The position numbers were made by a program, and so were the translations under genes. Source: Io17-Chloro-G2 sp034420695 (GTDB lineage: Bacteria > Chloroflexota > Dehalococcoidia > Lucifugimonadales > UBA3495). From it: a stretch of 64,000 bases of DNA. Positions 17,163-24,678 of this stretch are shown here, in pieces. The notes under the pieces were generated by a model. It had not been told where the DNA came from. It saw only the letters and a program-made list of their open reading frames with translations, and did no database searches. Each line of letters begins with the position of its first letter. Position 1 is the stretch's first letter. Location: positions 1 to 64,000 of the forward strand of contig DAOULB010000005.1 in assembly GCA_034420695.1 (NCBI GenBank), read 5' to 3'.

Positions 17163-17654
17163 CTAGATGTCTCCCAGGGACTCGATGGCCTTCCGCCGCC
17201 GCTCCCGCTCCTGTTCCTTCAGGTACTCGGCGTACTCGTGCACCCCCGCCTCCTGCGCGGCCGTCTCAATCGACCCGGGCCTCAGCTTCCGGATGTAGTC
17301 GATGGCCGCCCTCGGCTGGTAGCCGACGTACACCATGTAGCACGCCAGCACCGTCCCCGTGCGTCCCATCCCCGCGTAGCAGGTGACCACCACCGGGTGC
17401 TCCCAAGTCTCGATCTGCGCCTCGATGAACCGGGTCATCCGGTCGACCTGCTCCATCGTCGGGGGCAGACCGTTGGGCACCGGCTCGTACAGGTCGGCCA
17501 TGTCCTGGTTCTCCCCCGAAATCGTAGCGGGTTCCATTCGGACGATGGCCTTGACCTCCTGGAGCTTGAGGAATACCAAGTCCCTTGGTGTCGCGGGCCC
17601 CCGTGAGGCTGCCAAGGCGCCTTCCAGAATCCAGCTGAAGTCCAAGTAGGCCAA
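17163..17654 (-). CDS. Dual-specificity protein phosphatase
   Basis: A 163-residue cysteine phosphatase. The P-loop CYAGMGRTG has the nucleophile Cys92 and Arg98 (CX5R). The upstream segment MADLYEPVPNGLPPTMEQV fits the general-acid region, with Asp52 or Asp55 as candidates. The size and the N-terminal WILEGALAASRGPATP segment match DUSP23/VH1-like or archaeal-type phosphatases. It would remove phosphate from Tyr and Ser/Thr side chains or small substrates. ATG 17654 is the family start. The 3' neighbour on the same strand is the JAMM peptidase; the 5' side is divergent from the enoyl-CoA hydratase. No kinase partner is visible. Confidence 0.9.
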   Translation of the reverse strand: MAYLDFSWILEGALAASRGPATPRDLVFLKLQEVKAIVRMEPATISGENQDMADLYEPVPNGLPPTMEQVDRMTRFIEAQIETWEHPVVVTCYAGMGRTGTVLACYMVYVGYQPRAAIDYIRKLRPGSIETAAQEAGVHEYAEYLKEQERERRRKAIESLGDI

Positions 17655-17717
17655 GCTGCCTTCTCCCTGCCCCGGGGCTTGAGACCCGCGGGGTCTGCCA
17701 TGGTATCTGATAGTGTC

Positions 17718-17726
17718 TGATATAGT
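17718..17726 (+). promoter_or_regulatory. Extended -10 ahead of enoyl-CoA hydratase
   Basis: TGATATAGT fits an extended -10 on the plus strand, 66 bp before the TTG start at 17792. No good -35 is present. Confidence 0.5.
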
Positions 17727-17791
17727 AGTCCGGCTAAATCCCGGGCGCTTAGGTCCCGGACCCTTAGATATCGGACGTGTAGGAGGAACCG

Positions 17792-18571
17792 TTGGAGTAT
17801 ACCAACATCAAGCTGGAGAAGGAAAACTCGGTTGCCACTTTGAAACTCAATCGGCCCAATGCCATGAACGCCTTGAGCCCCGACCTGCTGGATGAATTCA
17901 GCAGCGCCCTTGACGACGTGGATCGGGACCGTGACGTCAAAGTCCTGGTCGTGAAGGGGGAGGGCCGGGCCTTCTCCGCCGGGGCCGACTTGGTCTATTT
18001 CGAGACTGCCTTTGCCGACCCGGACCTGCTGGCGCCCTATCTCCAACGGTTCAACGATTGCCTCTTTCAGTTGGAAGCTCTCCCTGTGCCCGTCATCGCC
18101 GTGGTTCACGGTTTCGCCTTGGCTGGCGGGCTGGAGTTGATGTTGGCCTGCGACATGGCCCTGGCCGCGGAAGACGCCAGGCTGGGAGACCAGCACGTCA
18201 ACTTTGGCCTCATGCCCGGCGGGGGCTCCACCCAAAGGCTTCCCCGCCGCATAGGAATGCAACGGGCCATGGAGCTGTTGACCACCGGCCGCTGGCTGTC
18301 CGGAGCCCAGGCCGCCGAATGGGGCCTGGTTTTGGGCGCCGTCCCCGCCGGGGACTTGGAGCAAGAATTGGAGAATCTCGTTGCTCCTATGCGCACCAAG
18401 AGCCGCCCCGGCTTGGCCTGGATCAAGTCCGTCACCATGAGGGGGCGCAGCCTTCCCTTGGACGACGGGGTGACCCTGGAAACAATGGCCTTCGCCCAAT
18501 ACGTCGCTACCTCATCCCATCCCACCGAGGGCCTCAAGGCCTTCCGGGAAAAGCGTCAGCCCGAGTTCTGA
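17792..18571 (+). CDS. Enoyl-CoA hydratase/isomerase family protein
   Basis: A 259-residue crotonase-fold enzyme that hydrates or isomerises an acyl-CoA in the cytoplasm. The start is TTG 17792 with AGGAGG ending five bases upstream. The CoA and oxyanion-hole segments are visible: AFSAGADLVYFE near residues 63-74 and HGFALAGGLELMLACD near 108-123. In the second active-site region the sequence is ARLGDQHVNFGLMPGGGSTQRLPR; a Gly-Gly-Gly replaces the glutamate-rich part, so the true reaction may be isomerisation or another crotonase chemistry. It stands alone between the phosphatase and metF. Fatty-acid or aromatic-acid breakdown is possible. Confidence 0.9.
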   Translation: MEYTNIKLEKENSVATLKLNRPNAMNALSPDLLDEFSSALDDVDRDRDVKVLVVKGEGRAFSAGADLVYFETAFADPDLLAPYLQRFNDCLFQLEALPVPVIAVVHGFALAGGLELMLACDMALAAEDARLGDQHVNFGLMPGGGSTQRLPRRIGMQRAMELLTTGRWLSGAQAAEWGLVLGAVPAGDLEQELENLVAPMRTKSRPGLAWIKSVTMRGRSLPLDDGVTLETMAFAQYVATSSHPTEGLKAFREKRQPEF

Positions 18572-18713
18572 TCCGGGCCTGCATAGCTCAACCGCGCCAT
18601 CTCTCAATTAGACACCGCCGGGGGCGGATGCTATCATGAGGACGCCCCCTCAATCTTTCCGTGGGCGAACTATAACTGTCGAATAGCGCAAACCGGGTCC
18701 AGTGGTAAGCCAA

Positions 18714-18758
18714 GGGTACACAAAAGGGTACACAAAAGGGTACACAAGCGGTACACGC
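18714..18758 (+). repeat. 12-bp tandem repeat ahead of metF
   Basis: GGGTACACAAAA occurs at 18714 and 18726, then GGGTACACAAGC at 18738, then a partial GGTACACGC from 18750. The array ends about 24 bp before the metF start, so it lies in the leader or promoter. The rest of the 210-bp gap after the enoyl-CoA hydratase shows no gene. Confidence 0.85.
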
Positions 18759-18781
18759 GGGCCCTGATAAAGAAGTTTCTC

Positions 18782-19663
18782 TTGAAGATCAAAGACATCC
18801 TGGCATCTTCCAGGACCATATCCTGCGAATTTTTCCCTCCCAAGACGGCCCAAGGGCTGCCCTCCGTCTTTTCCGCGGTCGACCGGGTGAGCGCCTTCCG
18901 CCCCGACTTCGTCTCGGTGACCTACGGTGCCGGTGGCTCCACCAGGGCCCTTACCGAAGAGATAACCACGGGGCTGAAGGCCCGTTACGACTTGGAGGTA
19001 ATGGCCCACATTACCTGCGTGGGCCAGACCAAGGTCGAAATTGACGGCGTGCTCCGCCGGTTGGACCAAGGCAGCATTGAAAACGTCATTGCCCTGCGGG
19101 GCGACCCGCCCCAGGGCGAAACTGAGTTCACGCCGGTGGAAGAAGGTTTCGAGCATGCCTCGGACTTGATTCAGCACATCAGGGAAAACTTTGGATTCGG
19201 CGTCGCCGCCGCCTGCTATCCCGAAGGGCACACCGAGTCCGTCAACTTGGCGTCCGACTTGGAGCATACCAAGCTGAAGGCCGACCAAGGGGCCGATTTC
19301 CTCATCACCCAGCTCTTCTACGACAACAACGATTTCTTCGAATTTATGGACCGGGCCGGAAAGGCCGGGGTGGACATACCGGTCATTCCCGGCGTCCTGC
19401 CCATCCTCAGTGCCGGCCAGATTCGGCGCTTCACCTCCCTTTGCGGGGCCAAGATTCCTCCCCGCCTCGACCGGCAGTTGGAAGCCTTCGCCGATGACGA
19501 TGAAGCCGTCAGGGAACTGGGCGTAGAGTACGCCACCAGGCAGGTGGAGGAGCTTTGGGAGAGTGGCGTGGCCGGCATCCACTTTTACGTCCTTAACCGC
19601 AGCTACTCCGTCTCCAAGATTTTGCAGAACCTGCGTCTCCCCGGGCACGCGGTCGACGACTAG
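18782..19663 (+). CDS. metF: Methylenetetrahydrofolate reductase
   Basis: A 293-residue flavoprotein that reduces 5,10-methylene-THF to 5-methyl-THF for methionine synthesis and one-carbon flow. The start is TTG 18782. SCEFFPPKT near residues 14-22 carries the catalytic Glu; SVTYGAGG (45-52), ALRGDPP (104-110) and ADFLITQLFYDN (179-190) line the FAD and folate sites. It has full length for the bacterial enzyme. No clear ribosome site is seen, but a 12-bp tandem repeat lies directly upstream and could influence expression. The following acpS gene starts 41 bp downstream on the same strand. Confidence 0.95.
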   Translation: MKIKDILASSRTISCEFFPPKTAQGLPSVFSAVDRVSAFRPDFVSVTYGAGGSTRALTEEITTGLKARYDLEVMAHITCVGQTKVEIDGVLRRLDQGSIENVIALRGDPPQGETEFTPVEEGFEHASDLIQHIRENFGFGVAAACYPEGHTESVNLASDLEHTKLKADQGADFLITQLFYDNNDFFEFMDRAGKAGVDIPVIPGVLPILSAGQIRRFTSLCGAKIPPRLDRQLEAFADDDEAVRELGVEYATRQVEELWESGVAGIHFYVLNRSYSVSKILQNLRLPGHAVDD

Positions 19664-19704
19664 TAGCGGCGGTAAATGGCTGGGCGCCTTGTGAGGCCGG
19701 GCTG

Positions 19705-20091
19705 ATGCTTTCCACCGGCGTAGACATCATCGAAATATCCCGGGTCCGCGACGTCTTGGACCGCTATGGCCAGCGGTTCCTTGATCGTGTCTTCACGCCT
19801 GGGGAAATCGAATACTGCCGCGGCAGGGCTCCCAACCTCGCCGCCAGGTTCGCCGCCAAGGAAGCCGCCATGAAGGCTTTGGGCACCGGCTTCCGGGGAG
19901 TGAGTTGGCGCGACATCGAGGTCGTCCGTAAGCAGAGCGGCGCCCCCGCCATCCAGTTGCACGGGCGGGCCGAAAAAAGGGCCCGCAGACTGGGCCTTCA
20001 GGAAATGGCTCTCAGCCTGTCCCACTCTAGGGAGTATGCCGTGGCCTCCGTGGTGGCTCAAAACCAGTTGCCCGATTCGCCCCAGCCATGA
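19705..20091 (+). CDS. acpS: Holo-[acyl-carrier-protein] synthase
   Basis: A 128-residue phosphopantetheinyl transferase that moves the 4'-phosphopantetheine arm from CoA to the Ser of ACP. Signature GVDIIEISRV with metal-binding Asp7 is at the N-terminus; FAAKEAAMKALG (residues 49-60, Glu53) is the second Mg2+ and CoA motif; the C-terminal SLSHSREYAVASVV segment is typical. The last six codons and stop lie inside the first unit of a 23-bp tandem array that runs to the start of the next gene. The acpS-nnr order is common in bacteria, so the pair is probably co-transcribed. Confidence 0.95.
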   Translation: MLSTGVDIIEISRVRDVLDRYGQRFLDRVFTPGEIEYCRGRAPNLAARFAAKEAAMKALGTGFRGVSWRDIEVVRKQSGAPAIQLHGRAEKRARRLGLQEMALSLSHSREYAVASVVAQNQLPDSPQP

Positions 20092-20206
20092 CCCGAATCG
20101 TCCCAACCATGATGCCCAATACGTCCCAAGAATGATGCCTAGTTCGCCCCAAGAACGATGCCTAGTTCGCCCCAAGAACGATGCCTAGTTCGCCCAAAGA
20201 ACGATG
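20071..20206 (+). repeat. 23-bp tandem array bridging acpS and nnr
   Basis: Six units of about 23 bp, ending at 20206. The last three (20138, 20161, 20184) are nearly identical and read CCTAGTTCGCCCC or CCTAGTTCGCCCA followed by AAGAACGATG. The three upstream units (from about 20071, 20092 and 20115) are progressively degenerate, with the first inside the acpS coding end. Each of the last five units ends in ATG, and the final ATG (20204) is the nnr start codon. Confidence 0.92.
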
Positions 20207-21790
20207 AAGGTAGTCACCGCTTCCCAGATGGTGGCCTTGGAACAGGAGGCCATCAGGCGCGGAATTAGCTCCGATGCCATGATGGAAAATGCCGGCCTGG
20301 GTGTTGCCCAAGCAGCCCGCCGCCACTTGGGCAGCGTCGCCGGTTCCAAGGTGGCCGTTCTGGTCGGCCCGGGCAACAACGGGGGCGACGGCCTGGTTGC
20401 CGCCCGCCACCTTCGCCGCTGGGGTGCCGAAGTCACCGCCTGCATACTGGCCTCCCGTCCTGACCATGACCCCAAGCTGGAATCGGCCCGGCAGTACGGC
20501 GTCGCAGTTGTCCCCTTGCACCAGGAATCGACCTCCCCACTCGCTTCATTGGACGAGGTCTTTTCCGGCGCCAGAATGGTGATAGATGCCGTCCTGGGCA
20601 CCGGCCGCGCCCGCCCCCTTGAGGGGCTTCTCAGGGACGCTTCAACCCACCTGAAAGCTCATCCCTCCCGCGGCCGAATGACCATATTGGCCTTGGACAT
20701 GCCCACCGGCCTGGATTCCGATACCGGCGCCGTGGACCCGGCCTGCTATACGGCAGATGTGACAGTGGCCTTGGCCTTTCCCAAGGTGGGACTGCTGACC
20801 CTGCCCGGTGCTGCTCACGCTGGGCGTCTGGAAGTGGCAGGCATTGGACTCCCGGAGGAACTGGAAGCCGGGATGGAGTTCTCATTGGGCCTGGACTTGG
20901 AGCTTCTAACTGCCGGCTGGGTGGCTCGCAGCCTCCCTTCCCGCCCCGTCGACTCCCACAAGGGCACTTACGGCCATGCCTTGGTGGTGGCCGGCTCTCG
21001 CAACTATGCCGGGGCGGCCTCTCTGGCTTCCCAAGCGGCGGTAAGAGCGGGCGCCGGTCTGGTAACCCTGGCCTCCCCCCAAGGTGTCTATCCCATCGCC
21101 GCCGGCCGCTTTGCCGAACCCATTCACCTGCCCCTCCCCGAAGACGAGGACGGGCGGATTCACCCCGATGCTGTTGAGGTCATTGGAAATTCCCCGGCCC
21201 GTTACACGGCCCTCCTGGCTGGTTGCGGCCTTGGCTGGTCCGGCGGCACCAGCCGCTTTATCCAAGACCTGCTGCTGTCGGGTAAGTCCCACGGGCTTCC
21301 CGTGATTGTCGACGCCGATGGTTTGAACAACTTGTCGCAAGCGGGCCAGTGGTGGACCAAGCTGGACAACCCTGCCGTGGTGACGCCCCATCCGGGAGAG
21401 ATGGCAACCCTGACCGGCGAGGCCATTCCTGCCCGCCCTGTCGAAAGGATCGCCCAAGTGAGACAGTGGTCGGCTCGCTGGGGAGTTGTAGTGGTCCTCA
21501 AAGGCGCCTACACCCTCATTGGGGAACCAGCAGGTGTGGTCCACATCTCCCCCTTTGCCAACCCGGGCCTGGCCTCCGGCGGCACCGGGGACGTGCTTTC
21601 CGGCATTATCGTCGGTCTGATGACCCAGGGCCTTTCCCCGTCCGTCGCCGCAGCCTGCGGGGTTTTCCTTCATGGCCTGGCCGGTGAAGCAGTGGTGAGC
21701 AACAAGGGGAATGCCGGTACCGTCGCCAGCGACCTCCTTGATGCCCTGCCCGGTGTGGTCAACCAAGTCAAGACTCTGTCCAATGCCTGA
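20204..21790 (+). CDS. nnr: Bifunctional NAD(P)H-hydrate epimerase/dehydratase
   Basis: A 528-residue repair enzyme. The N-terminal domain (1-220) is the YjeF_N epimerase that interconverts R and S NAD(P)HX, with GPGNNGGDG at residues 55-63 and an Asp-rich loop LALDMPTGLDSD near 163-174. The C-terminal domain (240-520) is the ADP/ATP-dependent dehydratase of the ribokinase superfamily, with HKGTYGHALVVAGS near 248, VVTPHPGEM near 391 and GGTGDVLSGI near 457. It has the full bifunctional length. The start ATG 20204 is the last ATG of the 23-bp array and has no good ribosome site. It follows acpS by 112 bp. Confidence 0.95.
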   Translation: MKVVTASQMVALEQEAIRRGISSDAMMENAGLGVAQAARRHLGSVAGSKVAVLVGPGNNGGDGLVAARHLRRWGAEVTACILASRPDHDPKLESARQYGVAVVPLHQESTSPLASLDEVFSGARMVIDAVLGTGRARPLEGLLRDASTHLKAHPSRGRMTILALDMPTGLDSDTGAVDPACYTADVTVALAFPKVGLLTLPGAAHAGRLEVAGIGLPEELEAGMEFSLGLDLELLTAGWVARSLPSRPVDSHKGTYGHALVVAGSRNYAGAASLASQAAVRAGAGLVTLASPQGVYPIAAGRFAEPIHLPLPEDEDGRIHPDAVEVIGNSPARYTALLAGCGLGWSGGTSRFIQDLLLSGKSHGLPVIVDADGLNNLSQAGQWWTKLDNPAVVTPHPGEMATLTGEAIPARPVERIAQVRQWSARWGVVVVLKGAYTLIGEPAGVVHISPFANPGLASGGTGDVLSGIIVGLMTQGLSPSVAAACGVFLHGLAGEAVVSNKGNAGTVASDLLDALPGVVNQVKTLSNA

Positions 21791-21862
21791 CAGGTATCAT
21801 TTTTAGTCGGTTTTCCATAATATTCCCCGCCTTTTTTGATTGACGAGACCGGCAGGGCCTTG

Positions 21863-21871
21863 TGCTATACT
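21863..21871 (+). promoter_or_regulatory. Extended -10 promoter for the HEAT-repeat gene
   Basis: TGCTATACT, an extended -10, lies 64 bp before the start at 21935. The gap after nnr (21791-21862) is T-rich and may hold a weak terminator; no clear stem is visible. Confidence 0.6.
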
Positions 21872-21934
21872 CTTTCGCCAAGTTGACAATAAATATTATT
21901 GGACTGTCGAAGGGGTACCTTCTAGACAAGCATC

Positions 21935-22852
21935 ATGGCTCTGGAAGAATTTCTCGAATCGCTGGCCGACTCGGAACCGCCGGCTTCCGACTTTGTGGAA
22001 CTGTCCGACCTCTCGCCTGAAGAGTTGGGCTCCTTTGCCCGTACTTGGTTTACTCTGCCCCTGGAATCCCAGCGGGAAATACTGGTGACCCTGGTGCAAC
22101 TTGCCGAGGAAAATACCGACTTGGACTTCAGCGCAGTGTTCAAGATGTGCCTGAAGGAGGACGATGAAGAAGTTCTTGAGAAGGCCATGGAAGGCTTGTG
22201 GGAGCACGAAGACCGCTCGGTAATCCCCGGCTTGATCCGGGTTCTTAGATCAGACAAAAGCGCTAGGGTCAGGGCCGCTGCCGCCGTCGCTTTGAGCAAA
22301 TTCCCCATCCTGGTCCAGGAAGGCAAGCTGCTCTCCCGTGATGGCGAGTCCGTCCGGCAGTCCCTTATGGAGGTCCTCGAGGACCCCGATCAGCATGTGG
22401 ACGTCCGGCGCCGCAGTCTGGAGGCAGTGGCCCCCTTCAACACCGCGGATATTCACAAGTTTGTGTCATGGGCCTATGAAAGCCCCGACCTGAAGCTGAA
22501 GTCGAGCTCGATCTTCGCCATGGGGCGGACTGGTGAACCCCGTTGGTTGCCCCTCCTGTTTAAGGAACTGCAGAACCGGGAACCCTCAATCCGTTACGAA
22601 ACGGCTTTCGCCTGCGGCGAGTTGGGAGAAGAGGAAGCAGTTCCCCATCTCATAGACGTGCTGGAAGATGACGATTACCAAGTGCAGTTGGCCGGCATTG
22701 CCGCCCTGGGCAAAATCGGCGGTTCCCTCGCCAAGAAGGTCTTGCAGAAGTGCGCTGAGGACGGGGACGCCACCCTGGAAGAAGCGGCCCGCACCGAGTT
22801 GCAGAATATTGAACTCCTGGAAGACCCCATGGCCTTCTCATCTGATATCTAA
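21935..22852 (+). CDS. HEAT-repeat protein
   Basis: A 305-residue soluble, acidic, all-helical protein. From about residue 80 it shows repeated HEAT/PBS-lyase-type helices: RSVIPGLIRVLRSDKSARVRAAAAVAL, LLFKELQNREPSIRYETAFACGELG and HLIDVLEDDDYQVQLAGIAALGKIG are the clearest units (each cited only in part). The first ~75 residues are acidic helices without a clear repeat. HEAT proteins serve as scaffolds; partners cannot be read here. It has its own extended -10 promoter, and a hairpin repeat lies 27 bp after its stop. There is no enzyme motif and no membrane segment. Confidence 0.88.
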   Translation: MALEEFLESLADSEPPASDFVELSDLSPEELGSFARTWFTLPLESQREILVTLVQLAEENTDLDFSAVFKMCLKEDDEEVLEKAMEGLWEHEDRSVIPGLIRVLRSDKSARVRAAAAVALSKFPILVQEGKLLSRDGESVRQSLMEVLEDPDQHVDVRRRSLEAVAPFNTADIHKFVSWAYESPDLKLKSSSIFAMGRTGEPRWLPLLFKELQNREPSIRYETAFACGELGEEEAVPHLIDVLEDDDYQVQLAGIAALGKIGGSLAKKVLQKCAEDGDATLEEAARTELQNIELLEDPMAFSSDI

Positions 22853-22878
22853 GAAAAGGGTGACCAAGGAACGCTGGA

Positions 22879-22918
22879 GTCCCTTCTGCCTTGGCGGGAG
22901 AAGGTTAGAATGAGGGGG
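22879..22918. repeat. Dispersed hairpin repeat, copy 2
   Basis: CCTTCTGCC, TTGGC and GGGAGAAGG followed by TTAGAATGAGGGGG, the sister of 17119-17157. The stem is weaker (one G-G mismatch). It lies between the HEAT-repeat gene and the PPOX gene, as if a gene-end hairpin. Confidence 0.7.
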
Positions 22919-23075
22919 AACAACAAAGTCCGCCGCTACGGTATGGCTTTTTCAGAGGTTCCCCAACCGGCCTTGTTCTCTCTTCCGATTCCTCCCCTTG
23001 AATGGCTGGCTATACGGCAGTAGTCGCCGCCGTGGCCCTTCACCCTATGGGACAGATTGCCCGTGGAGGCCCGTC

Positions 23076-23513
23076 TTGGCTCAGTTGACTGCTCCCCAAG
23101 CGCGCCTGCTGGAAGAAGCCAGGGTGGGCCATCTCGCCACCGCCGACCACCGGGGCGCCCCTCATGTAATCCCGGTCTGCTTCACCCTCTATCGCGACGC
23201 TCTCTACTCGGTGCTGGACCTCAAGCCGAAGCGCACCTCCCTGACCCGCCTCAAGCGGGTGAAAAACATCCTGTCCAACCCCCAGGCAGCCTTGATTGTC
23301 GACCACTACCAAGAGGATTGGCAGGGCCTCTGGTACCTATTGGTAACCGGAACCGCTGACCTGCTTGTGGACGGGGAAGAAAGGGCCGGGGCGATAGAGT
23401 CCCTCCGCTCCAAATACCCGCAATACCAGGAAATGGACATTGCCGAAAACCCCGTAATCCGGCTCACTCCCGAAAGGGTTGTTTCCTGGGGAACCGCCCC
23501 GTCGGCCTCGTGA
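23076..23513 (+). CDS. PPOX-class (probable F420- or flavin-dependent) oxidoreductase
   Basis: A 145-residue split-barrel flavin/deazaflavin protein. I chose TTG 23076 because GGAGG ends six bases upstream and the family begins with this ALxxPQARLLEEARVGHLAT segment; longer frames to the left look artificial. GAPHVIPVCFTL (about 27-38) and LKRVKNILSNPQAALIVDHY (cited in part, about 61-80) match the PPOX class TIGR03668-type F420 enzymes, which reduce or oxidise small cofactors or xenobiotics. No other F420 gene lies within view except the LLM monooxygenase at 53340. Isolated gene. The substrate is unknown. Confidence 0.85.
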   Translation: MAQLTAPQARLLEEARVGHLATADHRGAPHVIPVCFTLYRDALYSVLDLKPKRTSLTRLKRVKNILSNPQAALIVDHYQEDWQGLWYLLVTGTADLLVDGEERAGAIESLRSKYPQYQEMDIAENPVIRLTPERVVSWGTAPSAS

Positions 23514-23822
23514 CCCTCGGAAATAGACAAGTACAGGCATGGACCGCGCCACGGGGGAGGTCAGAGGGGCGGGCTGGTGGAACGTGACGGGCAGGAACTC
23601 TTTGCACAGCGAATTTGAGGCTACCTGCCACAGCAGCCGACCAAGCACCGGGCAAACAGGTGGCGAATGTGCCCCATGCTTGTTGTGTCTCCCGGTGCTC
23701 AATGTAGAGGTGGTCATGCTGGGGCTCTTCTGATTGTGGCGGGGAGCTGACACATAGGCAACTCCCACCTTCTTTTTGCTATCATGGGCCTAAACCCCAG
23801 AGAACTGGTAAGAGGACTAGCT
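23514..23822. other. Gap before the HEPN gene
   Basis: About 310 bp with no credible gene. At its end TGCTATCAT (23777-23785) is an extended -10-like string 38 bp before the HEPN start, and it would exclude the earlier ATG at 23784 as a start. Confidence 0.5.
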
Positions 23823-24191
23823 ATGACCGCCGAAGCCGTCGCAGACCACTTGGCATTGGCCGAGGATTTCCTCACTAGGAGCTGGGAGAATTTTGAAAAA
23901 GGCGACTTGCACCAAGCCTCGGAGAAAGGGTGGGGAGCGGCGGCGCACCTGGCCAAGGCCCTCGCCGCCCGCCACGGATGGGAGTACGAATCCCATGACC
24001 AGTTCGGCAGCATTATGGACAATGCCCGCCAATTCTACCGGCAGCCTAACCTGCGGCACTACCGCAACTCCGCCAATTATCTGCACCAGAACTACTACAA
24101 GCACCCGTCCCTCCTGAGGGCAGACAGCATTGGCGCGGAGATAGCGGACGTGACAGAGCGGCTTGCGGTTATGCGGCCCTTCATCGAGTAA
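23823..24191 (+). CDS. HEPN-domain protein (PaREP1-like)
   Basis: A 122-residue all-helical protein. ATG 23823 is preferred because AGAGGA lies six bases upstream; an earlier in-frame ATG (23784) overlaps a likely -10. The segment QASEKGWGAAAHLAKALAA (about residues 31-49) is characteristic of PaREP1/PaREP8-type HEPN proteins. HYRNSANYLH (about 78-87) contains the R-N-x5-H pattern of HEPN ribonucleases. It could be a toxin-like RNase or a nucleotide-binding accessory subunit. Many HEPN proteins pair with a small partner, and the orphan that begins 45-64 bp downstream on the same strand is the obvious candidate. Function is inference. Confidence 0.78.
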   Translation: MTAEAVADHLALAEDFLTRSWENFEKGDLHQASEKGWGAAAHLAKALAARHGWEYESHDQFGSIMDNARQFYRQPNLRHYRNSANYLHQNYYKHPSLLRADSIGAEIADVTERLAVMRPFIE

Positions 24192-24236
24192 GGCGCCTGG
24201 AACCCAGCCTATTCGCTAACTGGAGGTGACGGTACG

Positions 24237-24596
24237 ATTAGTCAGCATTTTGTTTTGCGGGGAAGGCTAGTCACTCTGGGGAACGACAAAGTCCTCCGGT
24301 GGAGTTTGCCTTGTAACACCGACGACGCTCCGTCTAAAGTGCTGTCCCGGGTCAAGAAAATACTGGACGACTTACGGGACGACTCCCCCGAGATAACCAT
24401 AATTTCCGACTTGGGGGAAGTGCAGTTCCCTAAAGAGGAACTCTTGCAGCTTAGTTTCTACGTTAATGAGATCCGCAATGAGGACGTGCGGTCTTCTATT
24501 GCGGATATTCTTGCGCGGGCTTTCCCGGCCCACGCGGTCCAAGCGGCATCTCTGAACTGCCACCTTAGGAGTGATTTTCGCGTATGTGTCTTTTAG
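24237..24596 (+). CDS. Orphan small protein downstream of HEPN
   Basis: A protein of 113-119 residues that I do not recognise. The open frame has a TTG at 24255, but GGAGGTGA (24222-24229) is 25 bases from it and only 7 bases from an in-frame ATT at 24237. ATT is a rare start, so the N-terminus is uncertain. The protein is mixed alpha/beta with TIISDLGEVQFPKEELLQ and NEIRNEDVRSSIADILARAF in the middle and C-terminal part, and no membrane segment. Base composition is AT-richer than the core. It follows the HEPN gene and may be its partner or antitoxin; this rests on position alone. Confidence 0.5.
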   Translation: MSQHFVLRGRLVTLGNDKVLRWSLPCNTDDAPSKVLSRVKKILDDLRDDSPEITIISDLGEVQFPKEELLQLSFYVNEIRNEDVRSSIADILARAFPAHAVQAASLNCHLRSDFRVCVF

Positions 24597-24649
24597 AACC
24601 CTTGACTAAAAGATGTGATGATATCTTGGGATTTGGGGCTGGGTGACTG

Positions 24650-24678
24650 TAGTTTTCCCCTGTAAGGAGGGGAAACTA
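24650..24678 (+). terminator. Hairpin after the HEPN partner gene
   Basis: TAGTTTTCCCC, an 8-base loop and GGGGAAACTA form a 10-bp stem with one bulged T. It is followed by CATTTTGTG, a weak T run, so a rho-independent terminator is plausible but imperfect. Confidence 0.5.

Noticed and set aside
20092..20206. CRISPR-like array
   Set aside because: Units are directly tandem with no unique spacers, and length is 23 bp, not repeat-spacer-repeat.
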